NCBI GenBank assembly: GCA_019635965.1
Contig: JAHBYK010000014.1
Coordinates: 1-41,786 of the forward strand
Direction of reading: 5' to 3'
DNA from: Parvibaculum sp.
GTDB taxonomy: Bacteria; Pseudomonadota; Alphaproteobacteria; Parvibaculales; Parvibaculaceae
DNA: 41,786 nucleotides
The position numbers were made by a program, and so were the translations under genes. Position 1 is the first letter of the stretch, and the number at the start of each line of letters is the position of its first letter. Below, piece after piece: positions 20,245 through 28,891 of the stretch. The notes beneath the pieces were generated by a model. The model was given only the letters and a program-made list of their open reading frames with translations. It did not search any database and was not told the DNA's origin.

Positions 20245-21854
20245 GCCGTAACCTGCGCTTCCCCGGCGCCCGAAAGGGCAAATTCTTCTGCCGCCGCATC
20301 GGCGATGCGCGTTGCTTCCTTCAATGTGATGAAGCTGCGATGCCGCCAGGCGGCGCGCGGCGCGGCAAAATCCGTGCGGTAGTGGCCGCCGCGGCTTTCC
20401 TCGCGCGCGAAAGCGGCCGCCGCGATGAGCTTCGCCGCCGTGGCGATATTGCCGAACAGGCTCGCCGCGCCTGCCGCGCGTTCAAGCCGCGCAATTTCGG
20501 TGAGTGCATGGGCAAGGCCCGCACCGTCGCGCTCCACACCGACATGCGCCGACATGATCTGGCGAAGCTGCTGCACGAATGGCGTGTCCGCCGCAGCGCC
20601 GCTGCCGATGACCGGCGGGGCGATGTCGCGGCCGGCACGCACGCCCGGCACCGAGCCGTCGATATCGGCGGCGATGCGCGCGCCGAACACGATCGCTTCG
20701 AGCAGCGAATTGCTCGCCAGCCGGTTCGCGCCATGCATGCCGGTGGAGGCCACCTCGCCGCAGGCCCAGAGCCCCTCAATGGTGCTGCGGCCGCGCGCAT
20801 CGACGAGAATGCCGCCCATGTGATAATGCGCCGCCGGTGCGACGGGGATCGCCATGCGCGCCGGGTCGATGCCGAGAGAGCGGCAATTTTCATAGACGGT
20901 CGGGAAGGCTTCGGCGAAGCGTGGTCCGAGCGCCGCCCGCGCATCGAGGAAGGCGCCGCGCCCGGCCGCGATCTCGCGGTGGATCGCGCGCGCCACGATG
21001 TCGCGCGGCGCAAGTTCCGCATCCTCATGGATCGCCGTCATGAAACGCTGGCCGGCCTTGTTGATGAGAACCGCGCCTTCGCCGCGCAGGGCTTCCGTGA
21101 CAAGTGGCGCTGGATCGCGCGTCGAGGCAATGGCGGTCGGATGGAACTGCACGAATTCGGGATCGGCGATCACCGCGCCCGCACGCGCCGCCATGGCGAC
21201 ACCTTCGCCACGCGCCTCGCGCGGATTGGTGGTGACGGCGAAAAGCTGGCCGACGCCGCCAGAGGCGAGCACGACGGCACGCGCCTTGATGAGAAGCGGC
21301 TGCGGCGCCGTCGCGGCATGGGCAGGCCGCGCGAATACGCCGGCGGCGCGCCCGTTCTCGATGGCAAGCTCATAGGCGGAGAGCCCTTCCATGACGCGGA
21401 TGGAGGGGCAGGCGCGCACGGCGGCGACAAGCGCCTGCATGATCGCCTTGCCGGCCTGATCGCCCTTCACATGCACGATGCGGCGATGGCTGTGTGCCGC
21501 CTCGCGGCCGACCGCGAGTTTGCCTTCGATGTCGCGGTCGAAGGGAACGCCGAGCCTGAGCAGATCCTCGATACGGGTGGCGGCTTCCCGCGCGATCGAA
21601 AGCGCGGCTTCCTCGTCCACCGTGCCGGCGCCTGCCGCGATCGTGTCGGCGGCATGGGATTCCGGCGTGTCGCCCGGCTCGATTGCGGCGGCGATACCGC
21701 CCTGCGCCCAGGAGCTCGACGCGCCGTCGCCGATCGGCGCGCCCGCGAGAACCGTCACCGGACGGGGCGCGAGTTTCAGCGCCGTAAAGAGACCGGCAAG
21801 CCCTGCACCGACGATCAGAACGTCGCCGGCATCGACGATGTTGCCTTGTGCCAT
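20241..21854 (-). CDS. nadB: L-aspartate oxidase
   Basis: A 537-residue FAD enzyme that oxidises L-aspartate to iminoaspartate, first step of de novo NAD synthesis. The N-terminal FAD loop is [28 protein letters not shown], the FVQFHPTAI region, [16 protein letters not shown] and [26 protein letters not shown] are characteristic of the succinate dehydrogenase/fumarate reductase flavoprotein group and of NadB. I prefer the ATG at 21854 (MAQGN) because GGAGGT lies 6 bp upstream; an ATG at 21872 is also in frame. It lies 28 bp after nadA and overlaps nadC. Confidence 0.96.
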   Translation of the reverse strand: MAQGNIVDAGDVLIVGAGLAGLFTALKLAPRPVTVLAGAPIGDGASSSWAQGGIAAAIEPGDTPESHAADTIAAGAGTVDEEAALSIAREAATRIEDLLRLGVPFDRDIEGKLAVGREAAHSHRRIVHVKGDQAGKAIMQALVAAVRACPSIRVMEGLSAYELAIENGRAAGVFARPAHAATAPQPLLIKARAVVLASGGVGQLFAVTTNPREARGEGVAMAARAGAVIADPEFVQFHPTAIASTRDPAPLVTEALRGEGAVLINKAGQRFMTAIHEDAELAPRDIVARAIHREIAAGRGAFLDARAALGPRFAEAFPTVYENCRSLGIDPARMAIPVAPAAHYHMGGILVDARGRSTIEGLWACGEVASTGMHGANRLASNSLLEAIVFGARIAADIDGSVPGVRAGRDIAPPVIGSGAAADTPFVQQLRQIMSAHVGVERDGAGLAHALTEIARLERAAGAASLFGNIATAAKLIAAAAFAREESRGGHYRTDFAAPRAAWRHRSFITLKEATRIADAAAEEFALSGAGEAQVTA

Positions 21855-21882
21855 GACGGCACCTCCAGACATGAGCCGGGGC

Positions 21883-22953
21883 TCAGTTGCCGAGATTGAT
21901 CATCCGTTCGACCGCCTGCCGCGCACGCACCGCGACCGCGGGATCGACCGTCACTTCCTCGCGCATATAGACGAGGCTCTCGAGAATGTTCCTCAGCGAG
22001 ATACGCTTCATATGCGGGCAGAGATTGCAGGGGCGGACGAATTCCACATTCGGATTCTCGACCGCCACATTGTCGCTCATGGAACATTCCGTCACCATGA
22101 CGACGCGCTTCGGCTGGTTCTGCTTCACCCAGTTGATCATGCCGGAGGTGGAACCGGAGAAATCGGCTTCCGCCACGACATCCGGCGGGCATTCGGGATG
22201 CGCGATGATGACGATATTCGGATCGTCGCGGCGATACTGGCGCAATTCCTCGGCCGTGAAACGCTCATGCACTTCGCAATGACCCTTCCAGGTGAGAATT
22301 TTCACCTTGGTCTGCTTGGCGATGTTCTGTGCGAGATATTCGTCGGGGATGCAGAGCACGCGGTCCGTGCCGAAGCTCTCGACAACCTTCAGCGCATTGG
22401 AGGAGGTGCAGCAGATGTCGCTTTCCGCCTTTACTTCGGCGGACGTGTTCACATAGGTCACGACCGGCACGCCGGGGAACTTTTCGCGGAGCAGGCGGAC
22501 ATCGGCGCCGGTGATGGAATCGGCGAGCGAGCAGCCGGCCTTTGAATCCGGGATGAGGACGATCTTCTCGGGGTTCAGGAGCTTCGATGTCTCGGCCATG
22601 AAGTGAACGCCGCACTGCACGATGACGTCCGCATCGACCTTCGCCGCTTCCTTGGCGAGTTGCAGGCTGTCGCCTGCGATGTCGCTCACGCAGTGGAAGA
22701 TTTCCGGCGTCTGGTAATTATGTGCGAGCACGACAGCGCCGCGCTCCTTCTTGAGCTTGTTGATGGCGTGAATATAGGGGGCGAAGAAGGGCCACTCGAC
22801 CGAAGGGATGACGTGTTTCACCTTCTCGTAGAGAGGCGCCATTTCCTTTGCGAGGCCGGGCGTATATTCGAGCTCGGGCATCTCCAGCGGCTTGAACGCG
22901 CGCGCCGCGGGCTTTGTACCCGTCTTCTGCAGCATGTCACCTGCGAGGGCCAT
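21883..22953 (-). CDS. nadA: quinolinate synthase A
   Basis: A 356-residue quinolinate synthase, condensing iminoaspartate with dihydroxyacetone phosphate using a labile 4Fe-4S cluster. Likely cluster cysteines lie in [18 protein letters not shown] and [46 protein letters not shown] and HPECPPDV are typical of NadA. The ATG at 22953 (MALAGDM) is chosen because AGGAGGT lies just upstream, although the frame is open 28 codons further. It is the first gene of nadABC. A perfect palindrome ends 23 bp before the start, so transcription is probably repressed through it. Confidence 0.97.
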   Translation of the reverse strand: MALAGDMLQKTGTKPAARAFKPLEMPELEYTPGLAKEMAPLYEKVKHVIPSVEWPFFAPYIHAINKLKKERGAVVLAHNYQTPEIFHCVSDIAGDSLQLAKEAAKVDADVIVQCGVHFMAETSKLLNPEKIVLIPDSKAGCSLADSITGADVRLLREKFPGVPVVTYVNTSAEVKAESDICCTSSNALKVVESFGTDRVLCIPDEYLAQNIAKQTKVKILTWKGHCEVHERFTAEELRQYRRDDPNIVIIAHPECPPDVVAEADFSGSTSGMINWVKQNQPKRVVMVTECSMSDNVAVENPNVEFVRPCNLCPHMKRISLRNILESLVYMREEVTVDPAVAVRARQAVERMINLGN

Positions 22954-22976
22954 ATCGACCTCCTGTCGCTGTCTTG

Positions 22977-22997
22977 ATATGCTCACTTTGAGCATAT
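22977..22997. promoter_or_regulatory. perfect palindrome, candidate NrtR operator of nadABC
   Basis: Arms ATATGCTCA (22977-22985) and TGAGCATAT (22989-22997) flank CTT, a flawless 9-3-9 inverted repeat. It lies between the nadA ribosome site and an A/T-rich stretch likely to hold the -10. With an NrtR gene nearby, it is the obvious operator candidate. Confidence 0.75.
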
Positions 22998-23074
22998 ATA
23001 GGATATCAAAAACACCGGCACCCATCTTCATGTCCAAAAGGAACCGGAAAGGGGCCGGGCTCTCTGTTCGGGGC

Positions 23075-23095
23075 TTATGCTATGTCTGAGCATTA
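23075..23095. promoter_or_regulatory. second, imperfect copy of the nadA palindrome
   Basis: Aligned base for base with 22977-22997 it matches at 14 of 21 positions, keeping TATGCT and TGAGCAT. Its own arms are ATGCT (23077-23081) and AGCAT (23089-23093). The centre is 98 bp from the first site. It may be an auxiliary or decayed operator. Confidence 0.4.
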
Positions 23096-23151
23096 TGCCC
23101 GTCAACATAGAAAAAAGGGCGGCCGACAGGGATTTCAAGTCCGCCCAGGCG

Positions 23152-23178
23152 TTGACCCATGGGAAAATCAGGAATAAT
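23152..23178 (+). promoter_or_regulatory. candidate promoter of the toxin-antitoxin pair
   Basis: TTGACC (23152-23157) and AATAAT (23173-23178) are 15 bp apart; TAATTT at 23175-23180 gives a 17-bp spacer instead. Initiation would fall in the first operator repeat, leaving a leader of about 20-25 nt. Confidence 0.4.
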
Positions 23179-23179
23179 T

Positions 23180-23204
23180 TTGACTGGTCAATTTGACTGG
23201 TCAA
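23180..23204. promoter_or_regulatory. tandem operator repeats before the antitoxin gene
   Basis: TTGACTGGTCAA occurs twice (23180-23191 and 23193-23204), separated by one T. Each copy is itself palindromic (TTGAC and GTCAA around TG). The second ends 4 bp before the antitoxin ATG. Such paired sites suit cooperative autorepression by an antitoxin-toxin complex. Confidence 0.7.
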
Positions 23205-23208
23205 AAAA

Positions 23209-23466
23209 ATGCGTGAAGTTCAAGCCTCGGAAGCCAAGACTCATTTGCTGCGTCTACTGGATGACGTGGAGCGTGGAGAAACGATCGTGATCAGGCGTCA
23301 TGGCCGGATTATTGCGCAGCTTGAGCCCCGGAAGGAGGTTGATGCCGCCTCGATCAGAAAAGCCATCGCAGGGCTGAAGGCGCTGCGGGAGGAGGTACGA
23401 AAGTCGGCGAAACCTCTCCCGACTGAAGAGCTGCTGGCGATGCGCCATGAAGGTCACAAATACTGA
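23209..23466 (+). CDS. Phd/YefM-family antitoxin
   Basis: An 85-residue antitoxin. Residues 1-40 (VQASEAKTHLLRLLDDVERGETIVIRRHGRIIAQLEP) are a textbook Phd/YefM DNA-binding and dimerisation fold. The C-terminal 45 residues are charged and helical and would wrap the toxin. Almost nothing but A's separates the tandem operators from the ATG, and no clear ribosome site is seen, so translation may be weak or start on a very short leader. Its stop overlaps the toxin start (TGATG). The base composition is a little lower in G+C than the neighbours, as expected of a mobile module. Confidence 0.9.
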   Translation: MREVQASEAKTHLLRLLDDVERGETIVIRRHGRIIAQLEPRKEVDAASIRKAIAGLKALREEVRKSAKPLPTEELLAMRHEGHKY

Positions 23467-23864
23467 TGGTGCTTGTCCTTGATGCCTCTGTCGTCGCGTG
23501 CTGGATATTACCGGACGAGCAGAATGCGCGAGCTGACCTGTCGCTGAACGCAATGGAGACGACATCGGCCTTCGTTCCCGACATCTGGGATTACGAGATT
23601 CGAAACCTTCTCCTTATGAACGAGCGTCGTGGCCGGATTTCACCGGAAACCGCAGCCGCTGGACTTTCATTCCTGTCGGCCTTGCCGATCGGGGCCGAGA
23701 GGATCGGAAACATGGATCTGGTGCTCGATCTCGCCCGGAAGCACCGCCTTACATTCTATGACGCGGCTTATCTCGAACTGGCGATGCGCAAGGGCGCAGC
23801 GCTGGCAACGCTCGACACAGCGCTAGCCTCCGCCGCGCGGGCGGAAGGTCTTGAAACAGTCTGA
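23466..23864 (+). CDS. PIN-domain toxin (VapC family)
   Basis: A 132-residue PIN-domain endoribonuclease, the toxin of a type II pair. The expected four acidic metal ligands are visible: D6 (VLDASVV), E44 (IWDYEIRNLL), D99 (FYDAAYLELA) and D117 (LATLDTAL). All are present, so the toxin is probably active; VapC proteins usually cut tRNA or rRNA, but the target here is unknown. It is coupled to the antitoxin by a 1-base overlap and converges with the nrtR gene, ending 3 bp from it. Confidence 0.92.
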   Translation: MVLVLDASVVACWILPDEQNARADLSLNAMETTSAFVPDIWDYEIRNLLLMNERRGRISPETAAAGLSFLSALPIGAERIGNMDLVLDLARKHRLTFYDAAYLELAMRKGAALATLDTALASAARAEGLETV

Positions 23865-23867
23865 TAT

Positions 23868-24923
23868 CTAGCTGTTCGCCCGGCTGCGCGAGGGGGCGAG
23901 GCGGAGCCCCGGTGCGGGGCGCTCGTTCAGCACTTCGCGGCGGAAGCGGAACTGTTCGGCAGGCCGCCCGCCCGTCCGGGTGGACATGCGCCCGGTGCGC
24001 TCCACAAGCCCGGCATTCTCCACCAGGCGGCGGAAATTCTGCTTGTGGACATGAAGGCCGAGCAGCGCCTCCACCGTCTTTTGCAATTCGTAGAGTGTGA
24101 AGGCAGGCGGCATCAGCTCGAAGGCCACCGGGCGGTATTTGATCTTGGCGCGCAGCCGGCTCATCGCGGTTGCAAGAATGCGGCGGTGATCGAACTGCAT
24201 CGGCCGCCCAAGCGGCGGCACGTTCTGCCCGGCAAGCGCCAGCGCATTCGGACGTCCGTCCCGCGCTGCTTCCTGCACCAGCCCCGCGCTGTAGAGAAGC
24301 TCGTAACGCTCGAGCGCCTTTTCATCGTCCCATGCCACGCCATCGACGCCGAAGCAGAGCCGCATCCGGTCGCGCCGCTTGCCGCGCGAAAGCTCGTCCG
24401 GCGTCGCCTCCGCCTGCCGCGACACCCATTCGCGCAGGAGCGGCACGATTGCCTGATCGATGATCGCCGGCTTGCCCTCGCGCCAGTCTTCCCAGGGGAA
24501 ATGACGGTACCAGTCGCTCCATGATGCGCCTTGCAGATCTTCGTCATGGCCGCGCGTCAGCGCGAGATAGCCGACCGAGACGACATGCTCGCCCGGCGTT
24601 TCCGCCTCGAGCGAATGGCGTCCGCGATCGCCGAACGTGTAGAGCTGCTCGACATAGCCAAGTTCGAGATGCGTTTGTTCCTGCACCCAGGAGCGCAGAC
24701 CGATTTCGAGCGTGCGGTGCTGCATCGGATTGAAGGGGCCGAAGGGGAGCGCGTCCCAGCCGCCCGAATCCTCCGCCTCGTCATGCGGAACGATCAGGAT
24801 TTTCGGTTCGTTTTCCGACACGGTGACGATCGCCGCGTTGAGGCCGATGACGACGGCCTTGTCGGCGCGCATCGCCGCTTCGGCGGCGGACTGGACGGAG
24901 ATGTTTGGCGCTTTCGCCTTCAT
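23868..24923 (-). CDS. nrtR: NrtR-family transcriptional regulator (Nudix-related)
   Basis: A 351-residue protein with an N-terminal Nudix-like domain and a C-terminal winged helix. The Nudix box is degenerate: the stretch after FGPFNPMQHRTLEIG reads RSWVQEQT where catalysts have REUxEE, so hydrolysis is unlikely and ligand sensing (ADP-ribose in studied NrtR) is expected. The DNA-binding part includes FTLYELQKTVEALLG, KQNFRRLVENAGLVE and TGGRPAEQFRFR, the hallmark NrtR C-terminus. It probably represses nadABC through the palindrome before nadA. It starts 6 bp after the phosphatase gene, hence is the last gene of an HD-phosphatase-nrtR operon. The call as NrtR is strong; its target is inferred. 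Confidence 0.88.
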   Translation of the reverse strand: MKAKAPNISVQSAAEAAMRADKAVVIGLNAAIVTVSENEPKILIVPHDEAEDSGGWDALPFGPFNPMQHRTLEIGLRSWVQEQTHLELGYVEQLYTFGDRGRHSLEAETPGEHVVSVGYLALTRGHDEDLQGASWSDWYRHFPWEDWREGKPAIIDQAIVPLLREWVSRQAEATPDELSRGKRRDRMRLCFGVDGVAWDDEKALERYELLYSAGLVQEAARDGRPNALALAGQNVPPLGRPMQFDHRRILATAMSRLRAKIKYRPVAFELMPPAFTLYELQKTVEALLGLHVHKQNFRRLVENAGLVERTGRMSTRTGGRPAEQFRFRREVLNERPAPGLRLAPSRSRANS

Positions 24924-24929
24924 CGTGCC

Positions 24930-25451
24930 TCAGCGTTGTTCGAGGCGGAGCGGCAAGGAGAAAAGCTCGCCTTCCCAGCAGGACCGGCCGGGCCCGAGCG
25001 CCTCGACCGCCGCCACCATGCGGCCGCCGCGCTCAAGCAGCGTGTCGGCATGGCGCACCATCAGCTTGTTCGGATGGGCGTGGGAGCCGCGCGCCCGCAC
25101 AAGCCGCGCAAGCTCGTCTTCGGGATGGTCTTCGTTCAGCGCACAGAGCGTGATGAAGGCCGCCGCCGTCGAGCGGCTGATCCCTGCCCAGCAATGGACA
25201 AGCATCGGGCTCGACTGATCCCAGCTCTGCACAAAGCGGATGAGCTCGGCGACATGGGCCGCGCCGGGCGGGACCAGCGTGTCGATCTCCTCGGAAATAT
25301 CGTTCACGCCAAGGCGCAGATGCCGCTCGCGCGCGATGCCTTGCGGCGTCTCGATCATGGTTTCGGGATCGAGCAGGCTCACGAGATGCGAGGGCCGCAC
25401 CTCGCGGATTGCCTCTTCGATCGCACTGAGGGGACTTACATAGATCAACAT
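24930..25451 (-). CDS. dual-specificity/tyrosine phosphatase-like protein
   Basis: A 173-residue cysteine phosphatase. The P-loop is HCWAGISRS (nucleophile Cys87, Arg93 from the chosen start), and Asp51 in VNDIS is a plausible general acid. The N-terminus MLIYVSPLSAIEEAI and SHLVSLLDP match the small alphaproteobacterial family often annotated protein-tyrosine phosphatase. The start at 25451 is preferred to an ATG six codons upstream, on family appearance only. The substrate is unknown: phosphotyrosine, phospholipid or a small phosphoester. It lies between an HD hydrolase and nrtR on the same strand. Confidence 0.85.
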   Translation of the reverse strand: MLIYVSPLSAIEEAIREVRPSHLVSLLDPETMIETPQGIARERHLRLGVNDISEEIDTLVPPGAAHVAELIRFVQSWDQSSPMLVHCWAGISRSTAAAFITLCALNEDHPEDELARLVRARGSHAHPNKLMVRHADTLLERGGRMVAAVEALGPGRSCWEGELFSLPLRLEQR

Positions 25452-25543
25452 GCTGTTTCGGACCCGCATCCACGCCGGAATCGACTGTATCGCCTGAATA
25501 ACACAGATTTGTGCAAAGGCAGCCGTAAGTCGAGCGAAAACGG

Positions 25544-26182
25544 TTACTTATCGTCCGAAAGGGCTTCCGAAAGCTGGTGAAAGCGGGCAAGGAAACGCGC
25601 CTGTGCCTGCTTCGTCGGAAGGGGCTCCAGCCTGAACGGCGTGAGGCCCCGAGGCCGCCCGAAGATTTCCGCCGCTTCCTCGTCGGAAAACCCGGCGATC
25701 TGCGTCGCCTCGAAAAAGGCGGACGCACGGTCCGCCCGCTTGATGAGCGCCTCGACCGCTTGCGGCACTTCCGCCGGCAAGCCGAAGCGCATATGGATCG
25801 CGGCCGCGAGCCGGTGTTCGAAGGCCTTGTAGTCGATGCCGAGCGCCGCCTTGAAGGGGCTTATCATGTCGCCGATGACATATTCCGGCGCATCGTGGAG
25901 GAGTGCCGCCAGCCGCCACTTCGCGGGCCAGCCGGGCCTGAGCCGGGCGCAGATATCGTCCACCAGCACGCAATGTTCGGCGACCGTGAAGGCGTGATCA
26001 CCTTTCGTCTGTCCGTTCCAGCGGGCAACACGGGCAAGCCCGTGGGCAATGTCGTCGATCTCGACATCGAGCGGCGAGGGGTCGAGCAGGTCGAGCCGCC
26101 GCCCGCTCAACATGCGCTGCCAGGCGCGGGGCTGCGTCTGTGATTTTGCCGGCCGGGCGGGACTCGTCTTTTTCGGTCTCAT
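25544..26182 (-). CDS. HD-domain hydrolase (YfbR-like)
   Basis: A 212-residue HD-superfamily metal-dependent phosphohydrolase. Metal ligands are visible in VAEHCVLV, LLHDAPEYVIGDM (the HD pair) and a later aspartate in KRADRASAFFEA. The layout resembles 5'-deoxynucleotidase YfbR and related nucleotidases, so a nucleotide monophosphate substrate is likely but not proven. The N-terminal 25 residues are basic and probably disordered. It is the first gene of the minus-strand run leading to the phosphatase (92 bp) and nrtR, and is divergent from the Lon-like protease. Confidence 0.85.
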   Translation of the reverse strand: MRPKKTSPARPAKSQTQPRAWQRMLSGRRLDLLDPSPLDVEIDDIAHGLARVARWNGQTKGDHAFTVAEHCVLVDDICARLRPGWPAKWRLAALLHDAPEYVIGDMISPFKAALGIDYKAFEHRLAAAIHMRFGLPAEVPQAVEALIKRADRASAFFEATQIAGFSDEEAAEIFGRPRGLTPFRLEPLPTKQAQARFLARFHQLSEALSDDK

Positions 26183-26276
26183 GGGAGCCGCAACTTACGG
26201 AGCTTCGTCATTCATGTCGATTGGGTGAATGGCAAATGCCTGCGCGGAACTGTCCGATTGCGGCGAAAGCCCGGTT

Positions 26277-26304
26277 TTGACCATGATGCCAGCAAGGATA
26301 TGCT
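26277..26304 (+). promoter_or_regulatory. candidate promoter of the Lon-like protease operon
   Basis: TTGACC (26277-26282) and TATGCT (26299-26304) are 16 bp apart. An in-frame ATG at 26300 lies inside the -10, which argues for the downstream ATG at 26360 and a leader of about 50 nt. Confidence 0.45.
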
Positions 26305-26359
26305 GCTATCTCGCCCGGCCCGAGAGCCACAAGAAACGCAAAGAGGCAAAGAACAGCGA

Positions 26360-28891
26360 ATGGCGGTCGACCCCGTACCCTCAGAGCTTCTCTATCGCGC
26401 CTGCGATACGAGCCAGTTCGATTTCGAGACGACGGCAGAACTCGACGACCATACCGGGCTTGTCGGGCAGGAGCGCGTGCTTGAGGCGCTGCGCTTCGGC
26501 ACCGGCATCCGCAGGCAGGGCTACAATATTTTCGTGCTCGGGCCGGACGGCGCGGGCAAGCACGAGGCGGTGCTGCGCTTCCTCGCCGGTGTCGCCATGC
26601 GCGAGCGGGCGCCGTCGGACTGGGTTTACGTCAATAATTTTGCGACGCCGCACAAGCCGGTGGCGCTGGAGCTTGGTGCGGGAACGGGCCGTCAGCTGAA
26701 GGAAGGCATGGCCCGCGTCATCGACGATCTGCGGGTCACGATCCCTTCGATCCTTGAAAGCGAGGAATATCAGAACCGCCGCCAGTCGATCGACGAGGAG
26801 TTTCAGGAAAAACAGGAACAGGCCTTCGAGGAGCTGCGCGTCAAGGCGGAAGCGGAAAATATCGCGCTGCTCCGCACGCCCGCAGGCTTTGCCCTTGCGC
26901 CCGTGCGCGATGGCAATGTGCTGAAGCCGGAGGAGTTCAATCGCCTGCCGGAAGCGGAGCGCAAGGCAATCGAGACGACCATCCAGTCGTTGCAGAAGGA
27001 ACTCGCCGAAACGCTGGAACATGTGCCGGGCTGGCAGAAGGAACATCATCAGCGAGTGCGCGAGCTGAACCGCGAAGTGGCGGAGCGCTCCGTGGAACGC
27101 GCCATGCGCGATTTGCGCTCGCTCTTTGCAGGCCTGCCGCTCGTCATCAAATGGCTCGATGCGGTGATGGCCGATCTCGTCGAGAACATTGGCACGTTTG
27201 CGAGCGGCGGCGGCGACGAGGTGCCGGAGCAGGTCCGCGTCATGGCGGCCATGCAGGCGCTGATGCAGGGCAGGGGCGGCGGCTTCGCCGCGGCCGATCC
27301 CTTCCGCCGCTACGAGGTCAATGTCGTCGTCGACAATGGCAAGGAAGCTCGCGCGACGCTGACCACGAGCCGCCGCCCGCAGGATATTGCCGATGCAGGC
27401 GGCTATATCGGCGGCGGTGCGCCCATTCTCTATGAAGATCATCCGACCATGGCGAACCTGCTCGGCCGCATCGAGCACATGCCGCAGATGGGTGCGCTTG
27501 TCACCGATTTCATGCTCATCAAGCCGGGTGCGCTGCACCGCGCAAATGGCGGCTATCTGCTGATCGACGCGCTGAAGCTGCTGCGCGAGCCGCTCTCCTG
27601 GGACGCGCTTAAACGCGCCATCCGCCGCCGCAAGATTCTGATCGAAAGCGCGGGCGAATATCTGAGCCTCGTCAGCACCGTGACGCTGGAGCCCGATCCC
27701 ATTCCGCTCGATGTGAAGATCATCCTGCTCGGCGACCGCTACCTTTATTACATGCTGAGCGAACTCGATCCCGATTTCGGCGAATTGTTCAAGGTTGCCG
27801 CCGACTTCGAGGATGAGATCGACCGCGAGACAGAAAACGATCTCCTCTATGCGCGGCTCATCGCCGGCACCTGCCGCGAGGAAAACCTGCTTCCCTTCGA
27901 CCGCTCCGGCGTCGGCCGCATCATCGAGCGATCGTCGCGCCAGGCGGAAGACGCCGAGAAATTGTCGACCGTCATGCGCCCGATCGTGGACCTGATGTGC
28001 GAGGCCGATCACATCGCGCGCAGCGCGGGCGCGCTTGTCGTCACCGCGCAGCATGTCGATGAGGCGGTCGAGGCACAGATCGGCCGCGCCGACCGCATGC
28101 GCGAACGCAGCCTCGAAATGATCACGCGCGACATCGTGATGATCGACACCGAGGGCGAGCGCATCGGCCAGGTGAATGGTCTCTCGGTCCTCTCCATGGG
28201 CGCCGTCTCCTTCGGCCGCCCGAGCCGCATCACGGCGCGCGTGCGGATGGGGCTTGGGGGCTCGCGCGTTATCGACATCGAACGCGAAGTGATGCTGGGC
28301 GGGCCGATCCACACGAAAGGCGTGCTCATTCTATCAGGCTATATTTCGGGGCAGTTCCTGCCTGAAATTCCGCTCTCCATGAGCGCAAGTCTCGTCTTTG
28401 AACAATCCTATGGCGGCATCGACGGCGACAGCGCCTCCTCGGCGGAGCTTTACGCGCTGATCTCAGCCCTTGCAGAGGCGCCGATTGCACAAGGGCTCGC
28501 CGTTACCGGCTCCGTGAACCAGATTGGCGAAGTGCAGGCGATCGGCGGCGTGAACGACAAGATCGAGGGCTTTTTCGACATCTGCATGCGCCGTGGCCTG
28601 ACCGGCGATCAGGGTGTCATCATTCCCGCCGCCAATGTGAAACATCTGATGCTGCGGCAGGATGTGGTCGATGCGGTGGAACGCGGCATGTTTGCGATCT
28701 ATCCTGTGGAGCATGTGGAAGAAGGCGTCGAGCTGCTGATGGGCGCGCCGGCGGGTGCGCGCGGCGCGGACGGAAAATTTCCGGCCGGTACGATCTACGC
28801 GCGGGCCGAAGAGCGCCTTGCCGCCTTCGCCGACAATCAGCGCCGCTTCGCGCAACGCTCCGACGACAACCCGGGAAAGAAGGGGTCGTGA
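26360..28891 (+). CDS. Lon-like ATP-dependent protease (AAA plus S16 domain)
   Basis: An 843-residue protease of the Lon superfamily, of the type lacking the classical Lon N-domain. An N-terminal AAA region has Walker A GPDGAGK (61-67), and a long charged helical insertion lies at about residues 125-260. The C-terminal S16 domain has Ser691 in DGDSASS and Lys734 in GGVNDKIEGF. Their 43-residue spacing equals that of the E. coli Lon dyad (Ser679/Lys722), so it should be active. GALHRANGGYLLIDALKLL fits the AAA sensor/Walker B region of this subfamily. Its stop overlaps the next gene (TGATG), so it leads an operon with two universal stress proteins. Substrates are unknown. Confidence 0.92.
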   Translation: MAVDPVPSELLYRACDTSQFDFETTAELDDHTGLVGQERVLEALRFGTGIRRQGYNIFVLGPDGAGKHEAVLRFLAGVAMRERAPSDWVYVNNFATPHKPVALELGAGTGRQLKEGMARVIDDLRVTIPSILESEEYQNRRQSIDEEFQEKQEQAFEELRVKAEAENIALLRTPAGFALAPVRDGNVLKPEEFNRLPEAERKAIETTIQSLQKELAETLEHVPGWQKEHHQRVRELNREVAERSVERAMRDLRSLFAGLPLVIKWLDAVMADLVENIGTFASGGGDEVPEQVRVMAAMQALMQGRGGGFAAADPFRRYEVNVVVDNGKEARATLTTSRRPQDIADAGGYIGGGAPILYEDHPTMANLLGRIEHMPQMGALVTDFMLIKPGALHRANGGYLLIDALKLLREPLSWDALKRAIRRRKILIESAGEYLSLVSTVTLEPDPIPLDVKIILLGDRYLYYMLSELDPDFGELFKVAADFEDEIDRETENDLLYARLIAGTCREENLLPFDRSGVGRIIERSSRQAEDAEKLSTVMRPIVDLMCEADHIARSAGALVVTAQHVDEAVEAQIGRADRMRERSLEMITRDIVMIDTEGERIGQVNGLSVLSMGAVSFGRPSRITARVRMGLGGSRVIDIEREVMLGGPIHTKGVLILSGYISGQFLPEIPLSMSASLVFEQSYGGIDGDSASSAELYALISALAEAPIAQGLAVTGSVNQIGEVQAIGGVNDKIEGFFDICMRRGLTGDQGVIIPAANVKHLMLRQDVVDAVERGMFAIYPVEHVEEGVELLMGAPAGARGADGKFPAGTIYARAEERLAAFADNQRRFAQRSDDNPGKKGS

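Noticed and set aside
23117..23146. Hairpin gggcgg/ccgccc before the toxin-antitoxin promoter
   Set aside because: Only 6 bp of stem with an 18-nt loop and no T-run; not convincing as terminator or operator.
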